Assembly: GCA_900316935.1 (NCBI GenBank)
Contig: ONEW01000032.1
Span: 1 to 53,689 of the forward strand
Direction of reading: 5' to 3'
DNA length: 53,689 bases
From: an uncultured Selenomonadales bacterium
Lineage (GTDB): Bacteria; Bacillota; Negativicutes; Acidaminococcales; Acidaminococcaceae
Below the pieces are notes generated by a model. That model had not been told where the DNA came from, searched no databases, and saw only the letters and a program-made list of their open reading frames with translations. Both the position numbers and the translations under genes were made by a program. Numbering within the stretch: position 1 is the stretch's first letter; each line of letters begins with the position of its first letter. Shown piece after piece: positions 27,151 to 35,592 of this stretch.

Positions 27151-29889
27151 TCACGGGTTCGTTTCGCGGCTGGCTACCAGTTTCAGGACTTCCTTAAAGA
27201 ATTTATCGGCTTTGATGGGTTTCGGCATATAGGTGTTCATCCCGGCGGCGATGCATTTTTCCTCGTTGTCTTCGCCGGGCGTATTGGATGTCGCGATGAT
27301 GGGGATCGTCTTGGCCTGGGGATGGGCGCTTTCCCGGATCATCCGGGTGGCAATGTAGCCGCCCATTTCAGGCAGGTTCAGGTCAAGCAGGATCAGGTCG
27401 TAGGTCCCGGGCTTGGATTCGTTGAATTTCCGGTAGGCGGATTTGCCATCTTTCACATAATCCACTTTGCAGCCGCGGCTTGCCAGAAGTTTGCGGATGA
27501 CAAGGATGCTGAGCATCTTTTCTTCGGCAATGAGGAGATGGAGCCGGTTGAGGGAGGTTTCCTTCCACTTGTCCTGTTCGGATTCCGGATCCGTCTCGGC
27601 AGCTGCCGGTTTCACCTTGAAATGGGCGTCGCCGATGAAGGTCAGCGTATTCCCGTTCAGAAGCTTCGCTTCGAGGCTGCCGCCGTAGGTTTCCAGGATC
27701 CGCCTGGCAATGGCCAGCTCCAGGCCGGTCAGCTCTTTTATATGTTCGAAATCGTCTGCATAGTAGAAAGACTGGAAGAGGTCCGCCAGCTTTTTCCCTT
27801 GCAGCTCGACGTGGTCTGCCTGCATCAGGAAATGGTAATGGACTTTTTCCGGTTCCAGGCTCGGCAGTTCGAACACCTTCAGTTTGAGGATGTCGCCTTC
27901 CGGCGCCAGATGCGAAATCACGAGAGTCAGGTTGACGAAGACGCGCTGCATCAGGTTCCGGTCCGCCACGCAGTCTTTGTGGTAGATTTGCTGGGCCACG
28001 GCCAGCTGCTGGTTTTTCGCCGCCACCATGCCGCGGACCTGCCGTTTCAGCAGGTTCAGACCTACGGGCAGGTCGAACATTTCGTCCTTCAGGGTGCCGC
28101 CGCCCGTTTCAAGACGGCACAGGTGCGAGATGTCCTCGACGAGCTTCAGCAGATAGTCCGAAGACTGGCGGATGGCAAAGGCACTCTTGCGGATCAGTTC
28201 TTCATTGCGCGGGTCCTCTTCCACGATGGAGGTCATCCCGAGGATCGTATTCAGGGGATTCCGCAGCCTGGCGCTGATTTTGGCGATGAAGCCGGTCCGG
28301 TTGCGGACCTCCTGCCGGGACATCTCCCATTGTTTTTCGAGCTTTTCCCGCCGCCTTGTTTCTTCTGCCAGTACGCTCGTCACGTCGGTACTGGTGAACA
28401 GGACCAGGCCGTATTGTTTGTCCAGGTTGACAAAGCGGAATTTTTTGTGGTGCGGTCCCCCGATTTTCCCGACGGGAACGATCACTTCGTAGAAGTCGGC
28501 TTCTTCGAGGGCTTTCTGCACGGTCTGCAGGTCAACTTTGTAAAGCATCTCTTCCCGGGCCTCTTTGATGACGTGTTTGCGGATATAGCGCTGCGCCGTT
28601 CCGGCATAGGGATATTCCTTTTTCAGGAAGGGGTTCATGTGCGAACATTTTTGGGCAAAGCATTTGAAGGTCGCCGTGAACAGGTTGATGTGGGCGATGA
28701 CGTCGTAATCGTAGCGGACCGCTGCAGAAATGGTTTCCTGCATCGTCCGCACCTCGTCGATGTCATACGTATAAAGGAACGCTGTCAGGTCCCCGCTTTG
28801 GGGGTCCTTCATGAGCTGGATGGTCGAACGGGCCCACATGATGTTGTTTTTGCGGCTGTACCGGCGGTAATCGATATGGAGGAAGGTGTTCCCTTCCTCA
28901 TAGGATTTCCGGAGGTTGCCTAGGGAGAGCATGGCGGCGAATTCCTGCCGCGTGTCGAAGTCGATGACGGTCGGCAGCACATGCTCCACGAAGTCGCTGA
29001 TCGGCCGGCCGGGGGAAATCGTAGGAACCGGAAATCCGTGCGGGTCGTGGTCGACAACGATGCCTTTGGTGACGTTCATCAGCAGGTAGGCCATAAAGTC
29101 CAGGTCGACGCGGCTGCGGCGCTGCAGTTCGCGCTGGTATTTCTGTTCCGCCAACAGGTAGGCCTTCTTCTGTTCCGTAATGTCGTCCGAATACACGATG
29201 TAGGCAGGCCGGCCCAGCCATTCCATCATGCGGACGGCCATCTTGAGGGTCTTGCCGATGCGCGGAACATGGACTTCGGCAGTGCTCTGTTCCGTATGCG
29301 CGATGGCCAGTTTGCAGAACGGACAGGGGCTCTTCTCCTGCATCAGGTAGGAGTAGCAGCGCTTGCCGGTATAGTTCTTTTCCGTACAGCCCATCAGTTT
29401 GCGGGCCGCGTGGTTGACGTAATACAGCGTGTAGTTGATGGCATCCACCACATAAATCGCCGTATAGGATTCGTCGAGGATGTTGTTCTGCAGTCCGTTC
29501 CGGTTATTGGACGACACCAGCAGTTCGCGGTTCATCATCACGTTCTTGATTTTCAGGAGGATGAATTCCGGCTCGCTGGGCAGAATGATGACGTCGTCGG
29601 CACCCAGGGTCAGGGCGGTCACTTCGTCCTTGATCTCCTTGGGCTCGATGATGACGACCGCCAGGTTCTTGAAGCGGGAATCGGCACGGATGGTCTGCAG
29701 GACTTCGAGGCCCCGGATGCCGGTGCGCCAAAGCGTGATGACCACGATGTCGAACCCCGCTTCCCTGTCCAGGACATCCAGCCCCTGCAGGTCGTTTTCG
29801 GCAGCCACCACCTTAAAGTCTTTTTCCAGCGTGGCTGTCAGCATCTCCCGGGTGATTTCCGATGTATCAATCAACAACAGCTTTTTCAT
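27151..29889 (-). CDS. Degenerate hybrid histidine kinase (REC-PAS-pseudokinase-REC)
   Basis: A 912-residue signalling protein. Residues 1-120 have a receiver fold, but where the phospho-Asp is expected the sequence reads DIVVITLWRTG, so the acceptor is missing. A PAS domain follows (AIYVVDAINYTLYYVNHAARK) with CPFC, then more sensory sequence. Near residue 540 the HisKA box reads FIAKISARLRNPLNTILGM: the usual SHEIRTPLN has Ala in place of the phosphorylated His. The ATPase part lacks recognisable N and G boxes. Only the C-terminal receiver (about 780-905) looks intact (LILLDLNLPEMGG, MPKPI). I infer a protein that senses and scaffolds, or is phosphorylated by other kinases, rather than a working kinase. 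It precedes exbB-exbD-tonB. Confidence 0.85.
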   Translation of the reverse strand: MKKLLLIDTSEITREMLTATLEKDFKVVAAENDLQGLDVLDREAGFDIVVITLWRTGIRGLEVLQTIRADSRFKNLAVVIIEPKEIKDEVTALTLGADDVIILPSEPEFILLKIKNVMMNRELLVSSNNRNGLQNNILDESYTAIYVVDAINYTLYYVNHAARKLMGCTEKNYTGKRCYSYLMQEKSPCPFCKLAIAHTEQSTAEVHVPRIGKTLKMAVRMMEWLGRPAYIVYSDDITEQKKAYLLAEQKYQRELQRRSRVDLDFMAYLLMNVTKGIVVDHDPHGFPVPTISPGRPISDFVEHVLPTVIDFDTRQEFAAMLSLGNLRKSYEEGNTFLHIDYRRYSRKNNIMWARSTIQLMKDPQSGDLTAFLYTYDIDEVRTMQETISAAVRYDYDVIAHINLFTATFKCFAQKCSHMNPFLKKEYPYAGTAQRYIRKHVIKEAREEMLYKVDLQTVQKALEEADFYEVIVPVGKIGGPHHKKFRFVNLDKQYGLVLFTSTDVTSVLAEETRRREKLEKQWEMSRQEVRNRTGFIAKISARLRNPLNTILGMTSIVEEDPRNEELIRKSAFAIRQSSDYLLKLVEDISHLCRLETGGGTLKDEMFDLPVGLNLLKRQVRGMVAAKNQQLAVAQQIYHKDCVADRNLMQRVFVNLTLVISHLAPEGDILKLKVFELPSLEPEKVHYHFLMQADHVELQGKKLADLFQSFYYADDFEHIKELTGLELAIARRILETYGGSLEAKLLNGNTLTFIGDAHFKVKPAAAETDPESEQDKWKETSLNRLHLLIAEEKMLSILVIRKLLASRGCKVDYVKDGKSAYRKFNESKPGTYDLILLDLNLPEMGGYIATRMIRESAHPQAKTIPIIATSNTPGEDNEEKCIAAGMNTYMPKPIKADKFFKEVLKLVASRETNP

Positions 29890-29926
29890 GGCGGGACTCC
29901 TTTTCAGACACAGTTCACTCGATTTA

Positions 29927-29959
29927 ATGATACCATGAAAACCGCTGTTCTAGAACAGC
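29927..29959 (-). promoter_or_regulatory. Promoter with 16-bp palindromic operator upstream of the hybrid sensor gene
   Basis: Minus strand has TGGTATCAT (extended -10) near 29927-29935. The perfect palindrome GCTGTTCTAGAACAGC (29944-29959) covers the expected -35 position, a typical site for repressor binding. Confidence 0.55.
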
Positions 29960-29998
29960 TGGAGCAGGTATACACAGACACCTCGTTTTCTCACTCCC

Positions 29999-30808
29999 CT
30001 ATTTTCCCAGCACCCCTGCGGCCGTTTTTCCGGCACAGGCCGCTCTCGCCACCAGGATGCCGATTTCGTACAGGGCGAGCATCGGCACGGCCATCAGGAT
30101 CTGCGAAACGACATCGGGCGGCGTCAGGAAGGCTGCCACGATGAAGATGGCCAGCACCGCGTATTTACGGATGGCGGCCAGCTGGTCCGGTGTGACCACG
30201 CCGGCTTTGCAGAGGACGAAATTGAAGACGGGGATTTCAAAGACGATTCCGAAGGAGAGGACGAAGGTAAACAGGAAGCCGATGTACTGATTGATGGACA
30301 GCATGGGGGTCGCGATTCCCTCCCCCGTCATCACGAAGAAGGTGATGGCAGACAGGAAGACGACCCCGTACCCGAAGGCTGTGCCCAGGAGGAACAGCAG
30401 GACGGAGCAGCCCATGAAGACCAGCAGATACCGTTTTTCATTTTCATAGAGCGCTGGTTTGACGAAGCTCCACACGTTGTAGAAAATGACCGGCGCCGCG
30501 AAGACCACGGCGGCAATGAGGGACACGCCCAGTTCCGCTGTCAGGGCCTCCGCCAGACCGATATAGACGAATTCGATGCCCCGCTGCTTCACCGGTGCGG
30601 AAAGCAGCTGTACCAAGGTATCGGACCAGCACGTCATGATGACGAGGAACAGCGCGGCGACGGCGATAAAGCAACGGATGAGCCGTTTCCGCAGTTCCGC
30701 AAAATGGCTGGTGATCGGTTTCGAAGCCGCCTCTTCCGGCAAAAGCCCTGCCGCCTGCGGCTGTCCGACTTTATTTGGAAACTGCATTCCCGACATCGTC
30801 TTCACCAC
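29999..30808 (-). CDS. tatC: Sec-independent protein translocase TatC
   Basis: A 269-residue TatC, the receptor for twin-arginine signal peptides, with six membrane segments; conserved features include HFAELRKRLI at the cytosolic N-terminus and FIVAAFLTPPDVVSQILMAV. Last gene of the Tat operon. The annotated start (GTG) overlaps the end of tatA; in-frame ATG codons at 30796 and 30787 are alternatives. Confidence 0.95.
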   Translation of the reverse strand: MVKTMSGMQFPNKVGQPQAAGLLPEEAASKPITSHFAELRKRLIRCFIAVAALFLVIMTCWSDTLVQLLSAPVKQRGIEFVYIGLAEALTAELGVSLIAAVVFAAPVIFYNVWSFVKPALYENEKRYLLVFMGCSVLLFLLGTAFGYGVVFLSAITFFVMTGEGIATPMLSINQYIGFLFTFVLSFGIVFEIPVFNFVLCKAGVVTPDQLAAIRKYAVLAIFIVAAFLTPPDVVSQILMAVPMLALYEIGILVARAACAGKTAAGVLGK

Positions 30809-30956
30809 CCTCCGGGTGTTCCGCGCCTCTCATTTCCTCTTTGAATTCACGGATGCTGGTGCCCAGCGCCTTGCCGACGCCGCTCAGCCGTCCGGTTCCG
30901 AACACGATCAGTGCAATGACCAGAATCAACAGGATTTCCGTAGTTCCCAATCTCAT
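30771..30956 (-). CDS. tatA: TatA-type translocase subunit
   Basis: 61 residues: short N-terminal membrane helix (TTEILLILVIALIVFGTGRL), the FGxGRL hinge and an amphipathic helix (VGKALGTSIREFKEEM). TatA pores let folded proteins cross. It lies between tatB and tatC and overlaps tatC. Confidence 0.93.
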   Translation of the reverse strand: MRLGTTEILLILVIALIVFGTGRLSGVGKALGTSIREFKEEMRGAEHPEGGEDDVGNAVSK

Positions 30957-30984
30957 GATGTACCTTCTTTCTGACTTGCGTCAC

Positions 30985-31260
30985 TTATTGCCCTTTTTGC
31001 GCGCTGGCCAGGACCTGCTTCTGCACCCGTTCCAGTTCCAAATCGGCCTTGCGGACATGATTGGAAAGCCTGGTTCCGGCGGCTGCCAGCTCTTCCTTGT
31101 GCAAATCCTCGTCCAGGGTGGACCCGAGCTCCTTCAGGGAGCGTTTGGCCGTTCGGATCCACCGGGCGAGCGTGCGTGCGACTTTCGGCAAATCTTCCGG
31201 GCCGACGATGACAAAGGCGACTAACAGGATGATGACGAATTCACCCAATCCGATTCCCAA
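30985..31260 (-). CDS. tatB: TatB-type translocase subunit
   Basis: 91 residues with GLGEFVIILLVAFVIVGPED, the LPKVARTLARWIR amphipathic helix and a longer charged tail than TatA, matching TatB. A separate TatB is less common in Firmicutes but fits a diderm. Confidence 0.85.
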   Translation of the reverse strand: MGIGLGEFVIILLVAFVIVGPEDLPKVARTLARWIRTAKRSLKELGSTLDEDLHKEELAAAGTRLSNHVRKADLELERVQKQVLASAQKGQ

Positions 31261-31382
31261 AATAACACCCCCTTTCCCAACTGAGAGGAGCCTGCCTGGG
31301 GCCTTGCGCAGGGCCGCGGTTTTGCCGCAGCCCCGCGTGCGGCCTGATTCTTCCGGGTTTTCAACAGACAGTCCGGCATGCG

Positions 31383-32825
31383 CTAATCCGCTTCCGCCCC
31401 GGAAGGGATAGGGATTTTGAGGGAGACGCCCCGCTGCGCGGCAGTATCGTCCCGACCGGCCTCACCGGCTGGATCCTTGCGCAGGACCGCCGGGGCTGCA
31501 TCCATGGCCATCACAGGCTGGAGCGACGGAGTGGTTTCCGCATGCCCTTCCAGTGCTTCTCCGTCGTCATCCAGCATGATGTCGCGCGTACCGACCCGTT
31601 TCTTGCCGGGCCACAGGTCCATAAACCAATTATGGAACAACATGCAGCAGATGAACAGGATGCCCGGTGCCATCGGGAACTGCTGCGGGTGCGAATAGCC
31701 TGCCTGCGTTCCCAGCAGGGCCGGGGAGAAGCGGTAGTACAGTGCATGGAACACGCCCATGCTGACGAGGATGATGAGCATCCGCAATGCGATGTTCACC
31801 GGCGTGCTGTACTTTTTCGGCCCGTTGTCAAAGTAGAAATTCAGGATCATGGCGGGAATCAGCATCATGATGGCCAGTTCGCCGCTGTGCAGGTAGCGCC
31901 AGTCCGGAGCGTAAATGCGCTTTGCGCCGTCGACGGCGGGGCCCCAGGACAGGTCCTGTACAAAATTGAAGGTGTAGAACAACAACATGGCGAACGCGAA
32001 GACGCCGATGAACCCGACGACGCCGCGGACGATCTTGTTGCGGATCAGGCAGAACGGATACCGGTCAAAGGTGATTTCCAGCATCCAGATGGCTACCGTG
32101 CCGCACATAACCCACCCGACGTTGTAGTTGCCGTGCAAGGTGTGGGCGAACCCGTACCACCAGGGATACGCTGCCGCATATTCCTGGAACGGCCAGAACA
32201 GCACATGGTAATGGGGATGCATCAGGCAGAAGAAGAACAGCACCGATGCAAACAGCGTTACCAGGAATACAGTGATACCGCGGGCCGGCTGCTTCATGTT
32301 CTGCCAGGGATGGTTACCGAAGCAGACCGGGACGATCGGACTCAGCCACGAGGCGATGGCCGCGAACATCAGGATCGCCAGGGACGAATATTCCCGTGCG
32401 TAGAACGGGGTCATATTGAGTTTGACCAGCTGGTCGACACTCAGATACGGAATCGAGAACTTGCCCAGGAAATTGTAGAAGAAGCCCCAGATGACGGTGC
32501 CGACCAGTGCGAAGTTCACAAGGATGAAGAACGCGCCGGCCACCACCGGATGGGCCTTTTCCCTGAATTTGCTGAAGGGCCAGAAGTTGAAGATGTAAGC
32601 CTGCCAGATGACGACGATCAGGATCCAGCGGACGTACATGTAGCCATACTGCGGCGTATACCAGCGCATGATGCCGCGCACATCCATGAACACCCACCAG
32701 ATGGCGTAAAAGATGGCGAATGAAATCAACACGCCCAAAATGCCGCGCCACGGCTGCTTCATTTTATTTTCAAGGACCCGGCTTTCCAACCACATATGGT
32801 CTTTCAAACTAATCACGCTGCCCAC
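31383..32825 (-). CDS. Polytopic membrane protein of unknown function in the Tat operon
   Basis: 480 residues with about ten to eleven hydrophobic segments. I do not recognise the family. Notable intramembrane or loop residues: HPHYHVLFWPFQEY, FAHTLHGNYNVGW, WRYLHSGELAIM, LFHNWFMDLWPGKKR; the His and Trp clusters would suit haem, quinone or metal binding, but no standard motif is complete. The last ~70 residues are soluble, acidic then Pro/Ala-rich. It lies directly after the Tat-exported metallohydrolase gene, so the two probably act together at the membrane. Confidence 0.75.
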   Translation of the reverse strand: MGSVISLKDHMWLESRVLENKMKQPWRGILGVLISFAIFYAIWWVFMDVRGIMRWYTPQYGYMYVRWILIVVIWQAYIFNFWPFSKFREKAHPVVAGAFFILVNFALVGTVIWGFFYNFLGKFSIPYLSVDQLVKLNMTPFYAREYSSLAILMFAAIASWLSPIVPVCFGNHPWQNMKQPARGITVFLVTLFASVLFFFCLMHPHYHVLFWPFQEYAAAYPWWYGFAHTLHGNYNVGWVMCGTVAIWMLEITFDRYPFCLIRNKIVRGVVGFIGVFAFAMLLFYTFNFVQDLSWGPAVDGAKRIYAPDWRYLHSGELAIMMLIPAMILNFYFDNGPKKYSTPVNIALRMLIILVSMGVFHALYYRFSPALLGTQAGYSHPQQFPMAPGILFICCMLFHNWFMDLWPGKKRVGTRDIMLDDDGEALEGHAETTPSLQPVMAMDAAPAVLRKDPAGEAGRDDTAAQRGVSLKIPIPSGAEAD

Positions 32826-32834
32826 CTCCCCACA

Positions 32835-33920
32835 TCAACCGAAGACAATCTGGTCACCGTTGCCCAGATACAGTTTCTTGCGGCTCTTGAACCGCGCCGT
32901 CCCTTCGACAACGGGCAGTCCGGCCTTGATCATCTTTTCCGCCGTCAGGTATCCGGTGCAGTGGTTGCAGCCCATGACTTCGATCCCGTACTTCGGAATT
33001 GCCAGAATCAGGTCGTCGTACTGCGGATCCCAGTCCTCGAACGGCGAAATGTGCAGGCCGCCCTGGATGGCGTAGATCTTGTCGCCGCCCTGGATGCGGT
33101 GGCGGACTTCCTGCAGCAGGGAGATGATGCCCATATGGCAGCATCCCGTAATGACGGCCAGGCCTTTGTCCTTGATGTTGAACACCAGCGCCTGTTCCCC
33201 TTTGACACGTGTAATGATGGAAGAATCGAACGTGATGGATGCCACGCCCGGATACAGTTTGTGCACCTTGCCGGACTCCCGGACCACCAGCTCGCCCGTG
33301 TGCTTATGGTCGTTCTTGACCTGCGGGACATCGAAATGGGCTCCCTGCAGCAGGTCGAATCCTTCCTGGTAAAATCCCTTCGGGACCGTCATGGGGATGT
33401 CGGCGCAGTTTTCCAGGACCGCCTCGATGCCGAAGAAATGGTCGAAATGTTCATGCGTCTGGAACAGCAGGTCGATCTGGTCCTTCTGCAGCATCTGGTC
33501 GACGCCTTCCCGCTTGAAGCATTCCCGCATCCAATTGGAATTCCAGCCGGTGTCCAGGAGGATCTTCTTCCTGGTCCCGTCCAGGAACTCCACATCAATC
33601 AATGTACTGTAACCGCCGGCGTTATCGCCATGGAACCCTTCCTTGACGCCCGTGTGCGTCCAGGGGATGATGTACTGGTTCACCAGCAGGCCGCCAGCTT
33701 TCATCATGTCACCGACCGTGACGGAATTGTTAAACCAACTTGTTTCGGACACGACCGTGCATTTCACGCTCTTGCAGGCGCCGATATCCACGTCGCCCAC
33801 CGGTTCCTCCGGCAGGAACACGTCCTTCATCACCGTGGAACTGACACCGGCCATTGCAAGATACCCTGCCGTGCCGCCGAGCGCCAGCCCTTTCAAAAAA
33901 TCCCTGCGGGACACTGTCAT
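32835..33920 (-). CDS. Tat-exported metallo-beta-lactamase-fold hydrolase (COG1237-like)
   Basis: 361 residues. Twin-arginine signal peptide: SRRDFLKGLALGGTAGYLAM. The mature part is a metallo-beta-lactamase fold with metal ligands in QTHEHFDHFFG (HxHxDH), ITGCCHMGII and GCNHCTGYL, and IQGGLHISPF, resembling the COG1237 group. The start at 33920 follows a ribosome site, 19 bases after the small membrane protein gene. The operon supplies its own export machine (tatB/A/C three genes later). Substrate is unknown; it may be a lactonase, phosphatase or redox-linked hydrolase. Confidence 0.88.
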   Translation of the reverse strand: MTVSRRDFLKGLALGGTAGYLAMAGVSSTVMKDVFLPEEPVGDVDIGACKSVKCTVVSETSWFNNSVTVGDMMKAGGLLVNQYIIPWTHTGVKEGFHGDNAGGYSTLIDVEFLDGTRKKILLDTGWNSNWMRECFKREGVDQMLQKDQIDLLFQTHEHFDHFFGIEAVLENCADIPMTVPKGFYQEGFDLLQGAHFDVPQVKNDHKHTGELVVRESGKVHKLYPGVASITFDSSIITRVKGEQALVFNIKDKGLAVITGCCHMGIISLLQEVRHRIQGGDKIYAIQGGLHISPFEDWDPQYDDLILAIPKYGIEVMGCNHCTGYLTAEKMIKAGLPVVEGTARFKSRKKLYLGNGDQIVFG

Positions 33921-33939
33921 GTTGCATACCTCCTTCCGG

Positions 33940-34089
33940 CTATGCTGCCGTCAGCGAATACATCAAGGCCTTCACAATCTGGATTGTCAGTAGGAACAGT
34001 CCTGCGCCGACAATCAGCCCGACAATGACACCGGCCCAGGAAATTCCGGTCTTTTCCTTCTTCTCCTGGCCTGTTGCCGTGTTTTCCAT
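33940..34089 (-). CDS. Small single-pass membrane protein (49 aa)
   Basis: 49 residues: charged start MENTATGQEKKEK, then one membrane helix (GVIVGLIVGAGLFLLTIQIV) and a short tail. Strong ribosome site AAAGGAGG upstream of ATG 34089. It sits between the Cys/His-rich protein gene and the Tat-exported metallohydrolase gene with short gaps, so it is probably a small partner subunit of the membrane complex. Confidence 0.75.
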   Translation of the reverse strand: MENTATGQEKKEKTGISWAGVIVGLIVGAGLFLLTIQIVKALMYSLTAA

Positions 34090-34128
34090 ATTCCTGCCTC
34101 CTTTTTTCATAAATTTCTATGAACATTT

Positions 34129-34944
34129 TTAATGCACATACCGGATAATGAACCCGTCCTCCTGCAGACAGCCCGGTGCAACAGCATCCGCAGGCCCGCC
34201 GCTGCCGTCCCCTTCCGGCCCGTCCCCGGCAGGCGGCCGTACCGTCCCCAAAAAACGGGGCCCGAAAAAATCCATAAAGCGCGCCGACAACTCATAGCCC
34301 GGGACATCCCGGTCGGGGGCCCCTTTCTGTACCAGCTCCACCCGCCGGCCGTCCTGGATGATCCAGATGGTATCCGCCGCCGGTTCCATCAGCCGCCCCT
34401 TCGTCCGGAGTTCCGCCGCGCAGGATCCGTCCGGCCGCAGCGACACGCACAGGGTGCCGATCAGATACAGTTCCTTGTTCATCGCAAACTTTTTCAACAA
34501 CCGCGGAATCCCTTTTCTCCGTCCGTCAGAGGCAGGACCGTGGTGCCCATGGTGTCCGCGGGGGTGCGGATGGCCGCACCCGTCCCCTTCCACCTGGCTG
34601 CCCGCCGCCACACAGCACGGGCACACCTCGTGTTCTTCCCGCCCGGCCTCGATCAGCCCGTCGTCGAACACCGACTGGTCGAAACGCAGCAGCTGCTCCT
34701 GTACGGAATAGGACTCCAGCACCGGCTCCTCCGTGCCCGGATAGTAGCGTACGTAGAACTCGCTGCCCTCCGGTGCAAGGGAAGCCTCCTTCCGTTCGAT
34801 TTCATAGACCCCGGGAATGCCCCGCAGCCAGAAATACCAGCCAAGGGAAGAGCTTTCCGAACGGCTGACATACTCCAACTCGCGGCCCTTGCCCCCTTGC
34901 AGGTAGCGGACCAGGGCTCCCGTAAGCAGATCTTCAACCGTCAT
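34129..34944 (-). CDS. Cys/His-rich protein of unknown function
   Basis: 271 residues, soluble, not recognised. The middle holds CPCCVAAG, then GCGHPHPRGHHGHHG, a likely metal-binding or metallochaperone-like segment. The start ATG 34944 overlaps the stop of the preceding gene, showing translational coupling. It lies in the Tat operon ahead of the 49-residue membrane protein. The layout resembles a TorD-like chaperone position in Tat operons, but the sequence does not show that family. Confidence 0.65.
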   Translation of the reverse strand: MTVEDLLTGALVRYLQGGKGRELEYVSRSESSSLGWYFWLRGIPGVYEIERKEASLAPEGSEFYVRYYPGTEEPVLESYSVQEQLLRFDQSVFDDGLIEAGREEHEVCPCCVAAGSQVEGDGCGHPHPRGHHGHHGPASDGRRKGIPRLLKKFAMNKELYLIGTLCVSLRPDGSCAAELRTKGRLMEPAADTIWIIQDGRRVELVQKGAPDRDVPGYELSARFMDFFGPRFLGTVRPPAGDGPEGDGSGGPADAVAPGCLQEDGFIIRYVH

Positions 34945-35203
34945 GATACACAACCCCTCTGTTCCGATACACCTCGCGCGCCAGCTCCAGCTTGCTCTTG
35001 CCGGTCGGATCGATGCCCTCCTGTGCCGCCGCCTGATACAGCATCTCCATACTGACTTCGTTCAAAAAAGGATAGGCCGTTTCATAGGACTCGAAATAAT
35101 CCTTCGGTTCCTCCTCATCCAGTCCGGCATCCTTCACGAAATCGCAGCCGAGGCGGAAAAAATAGACAAGCAGACCTTTGCGGAGAAAATCCCGTCGTTC
35201 CAT
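34934..35203 (-). CDS. Small protein with twin-arginine-like start, first gene of the Tat operon
   Basis: 89 residues. It begins MERRDFLRKGLLVYFFRLG, close to the Tat consensus RRxFLK with a short hydrophobic stretch, then an acidic helical part (DAGLDEEEPKDYFES). It could be an exported subunit or a chaperone-like protein (TorD-type proteins are larger). Start 35203 is chosen because GGAGGGGG lies just upstream. Stop overlaps the next start. Confidence 0.65.
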   Translation of the reverse strand: MERRDFLRKGLLVYFFRLGCDFVKDAGLDEEEPKDYFESYETAYPFLNEVSMEMLYQAAAQEGIDPTGKSKLELAREVYRNRGVVYHDG

Positions 35204-35234
35204 ACGTCCCCCTCCTTCCAAAATCTTCAATTTT

Positions 35235-35262
35235 AGTGTAACAAGGATTAAACTTGCTTCAA
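35235..35262 (-). promoter_or_regulatory. Promoter candidate for the Tat operon
   Basis: Minus strand: TTGAAG (35257-35262), 16-base spacer, TACACT (35235-35240), about 32 bases before the first start codon. Confidence 0.5.
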
Positions 35263-35592
35263 GACGGGTTATTTATAAACCGCCTACCAACCCGGTATGT
35301 GTTTTTATCTGAAAATTTGGCTTATTGTTTCCCATTCCCCCTTTCCTGATGTATGACACCTGCAAAAATGCTTTGAAACTGTTATTTTAATACAAAATGA
35401 CAACCTACCGATTTTGTCGGTATACGCTTTTGCATCTTAAAGAATTGTATTAAAACTGCCCTCAATTTACTTGTCGGAAAAAGGGAAGCCATGTTATAAT
35501 GATTCAATAAATCATGCTCCTGCCTGTCGTTTGACCGATGTACTTCCGATTACCTACTAACAGACTCATCATTTGGAAGGGGACGATGTTCT
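35263..35592. promoter_or_regulatory. Divergent control region between the Tat operon and the Rrf2 gene
   Basis: Contains an 11-base inverted repeat, TTTTAATACAA (35385-35395) and TTGTATTAAAA (35445-35455), with a small hairpin between them (TACCGATTTTGTCGGTA near 35406-35422). A promoter for the Rrf2 gene follows: TTGTCG (35471-35476), 18 bases, TATAAT (35495-35500, with TG one base upstream). These repeats are candidate operators; no gene is seen. Confidence 0.6.

Noticed and set aside
26062..28923. A 950-codon plus-strand open frame opposite exbBD and the sensor gene
   Set aside because: Shadow of well-supported genes; no start signal and no motifs.
29944..29959. Classical LexA (SOS) box
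   Set aside because: Spacing is CTG-N8-CAG rather than the 16-base E. coli form, and it does not match the Bacillus CGAAC-N4-GTTCG form; the gene is not an SOS gene.
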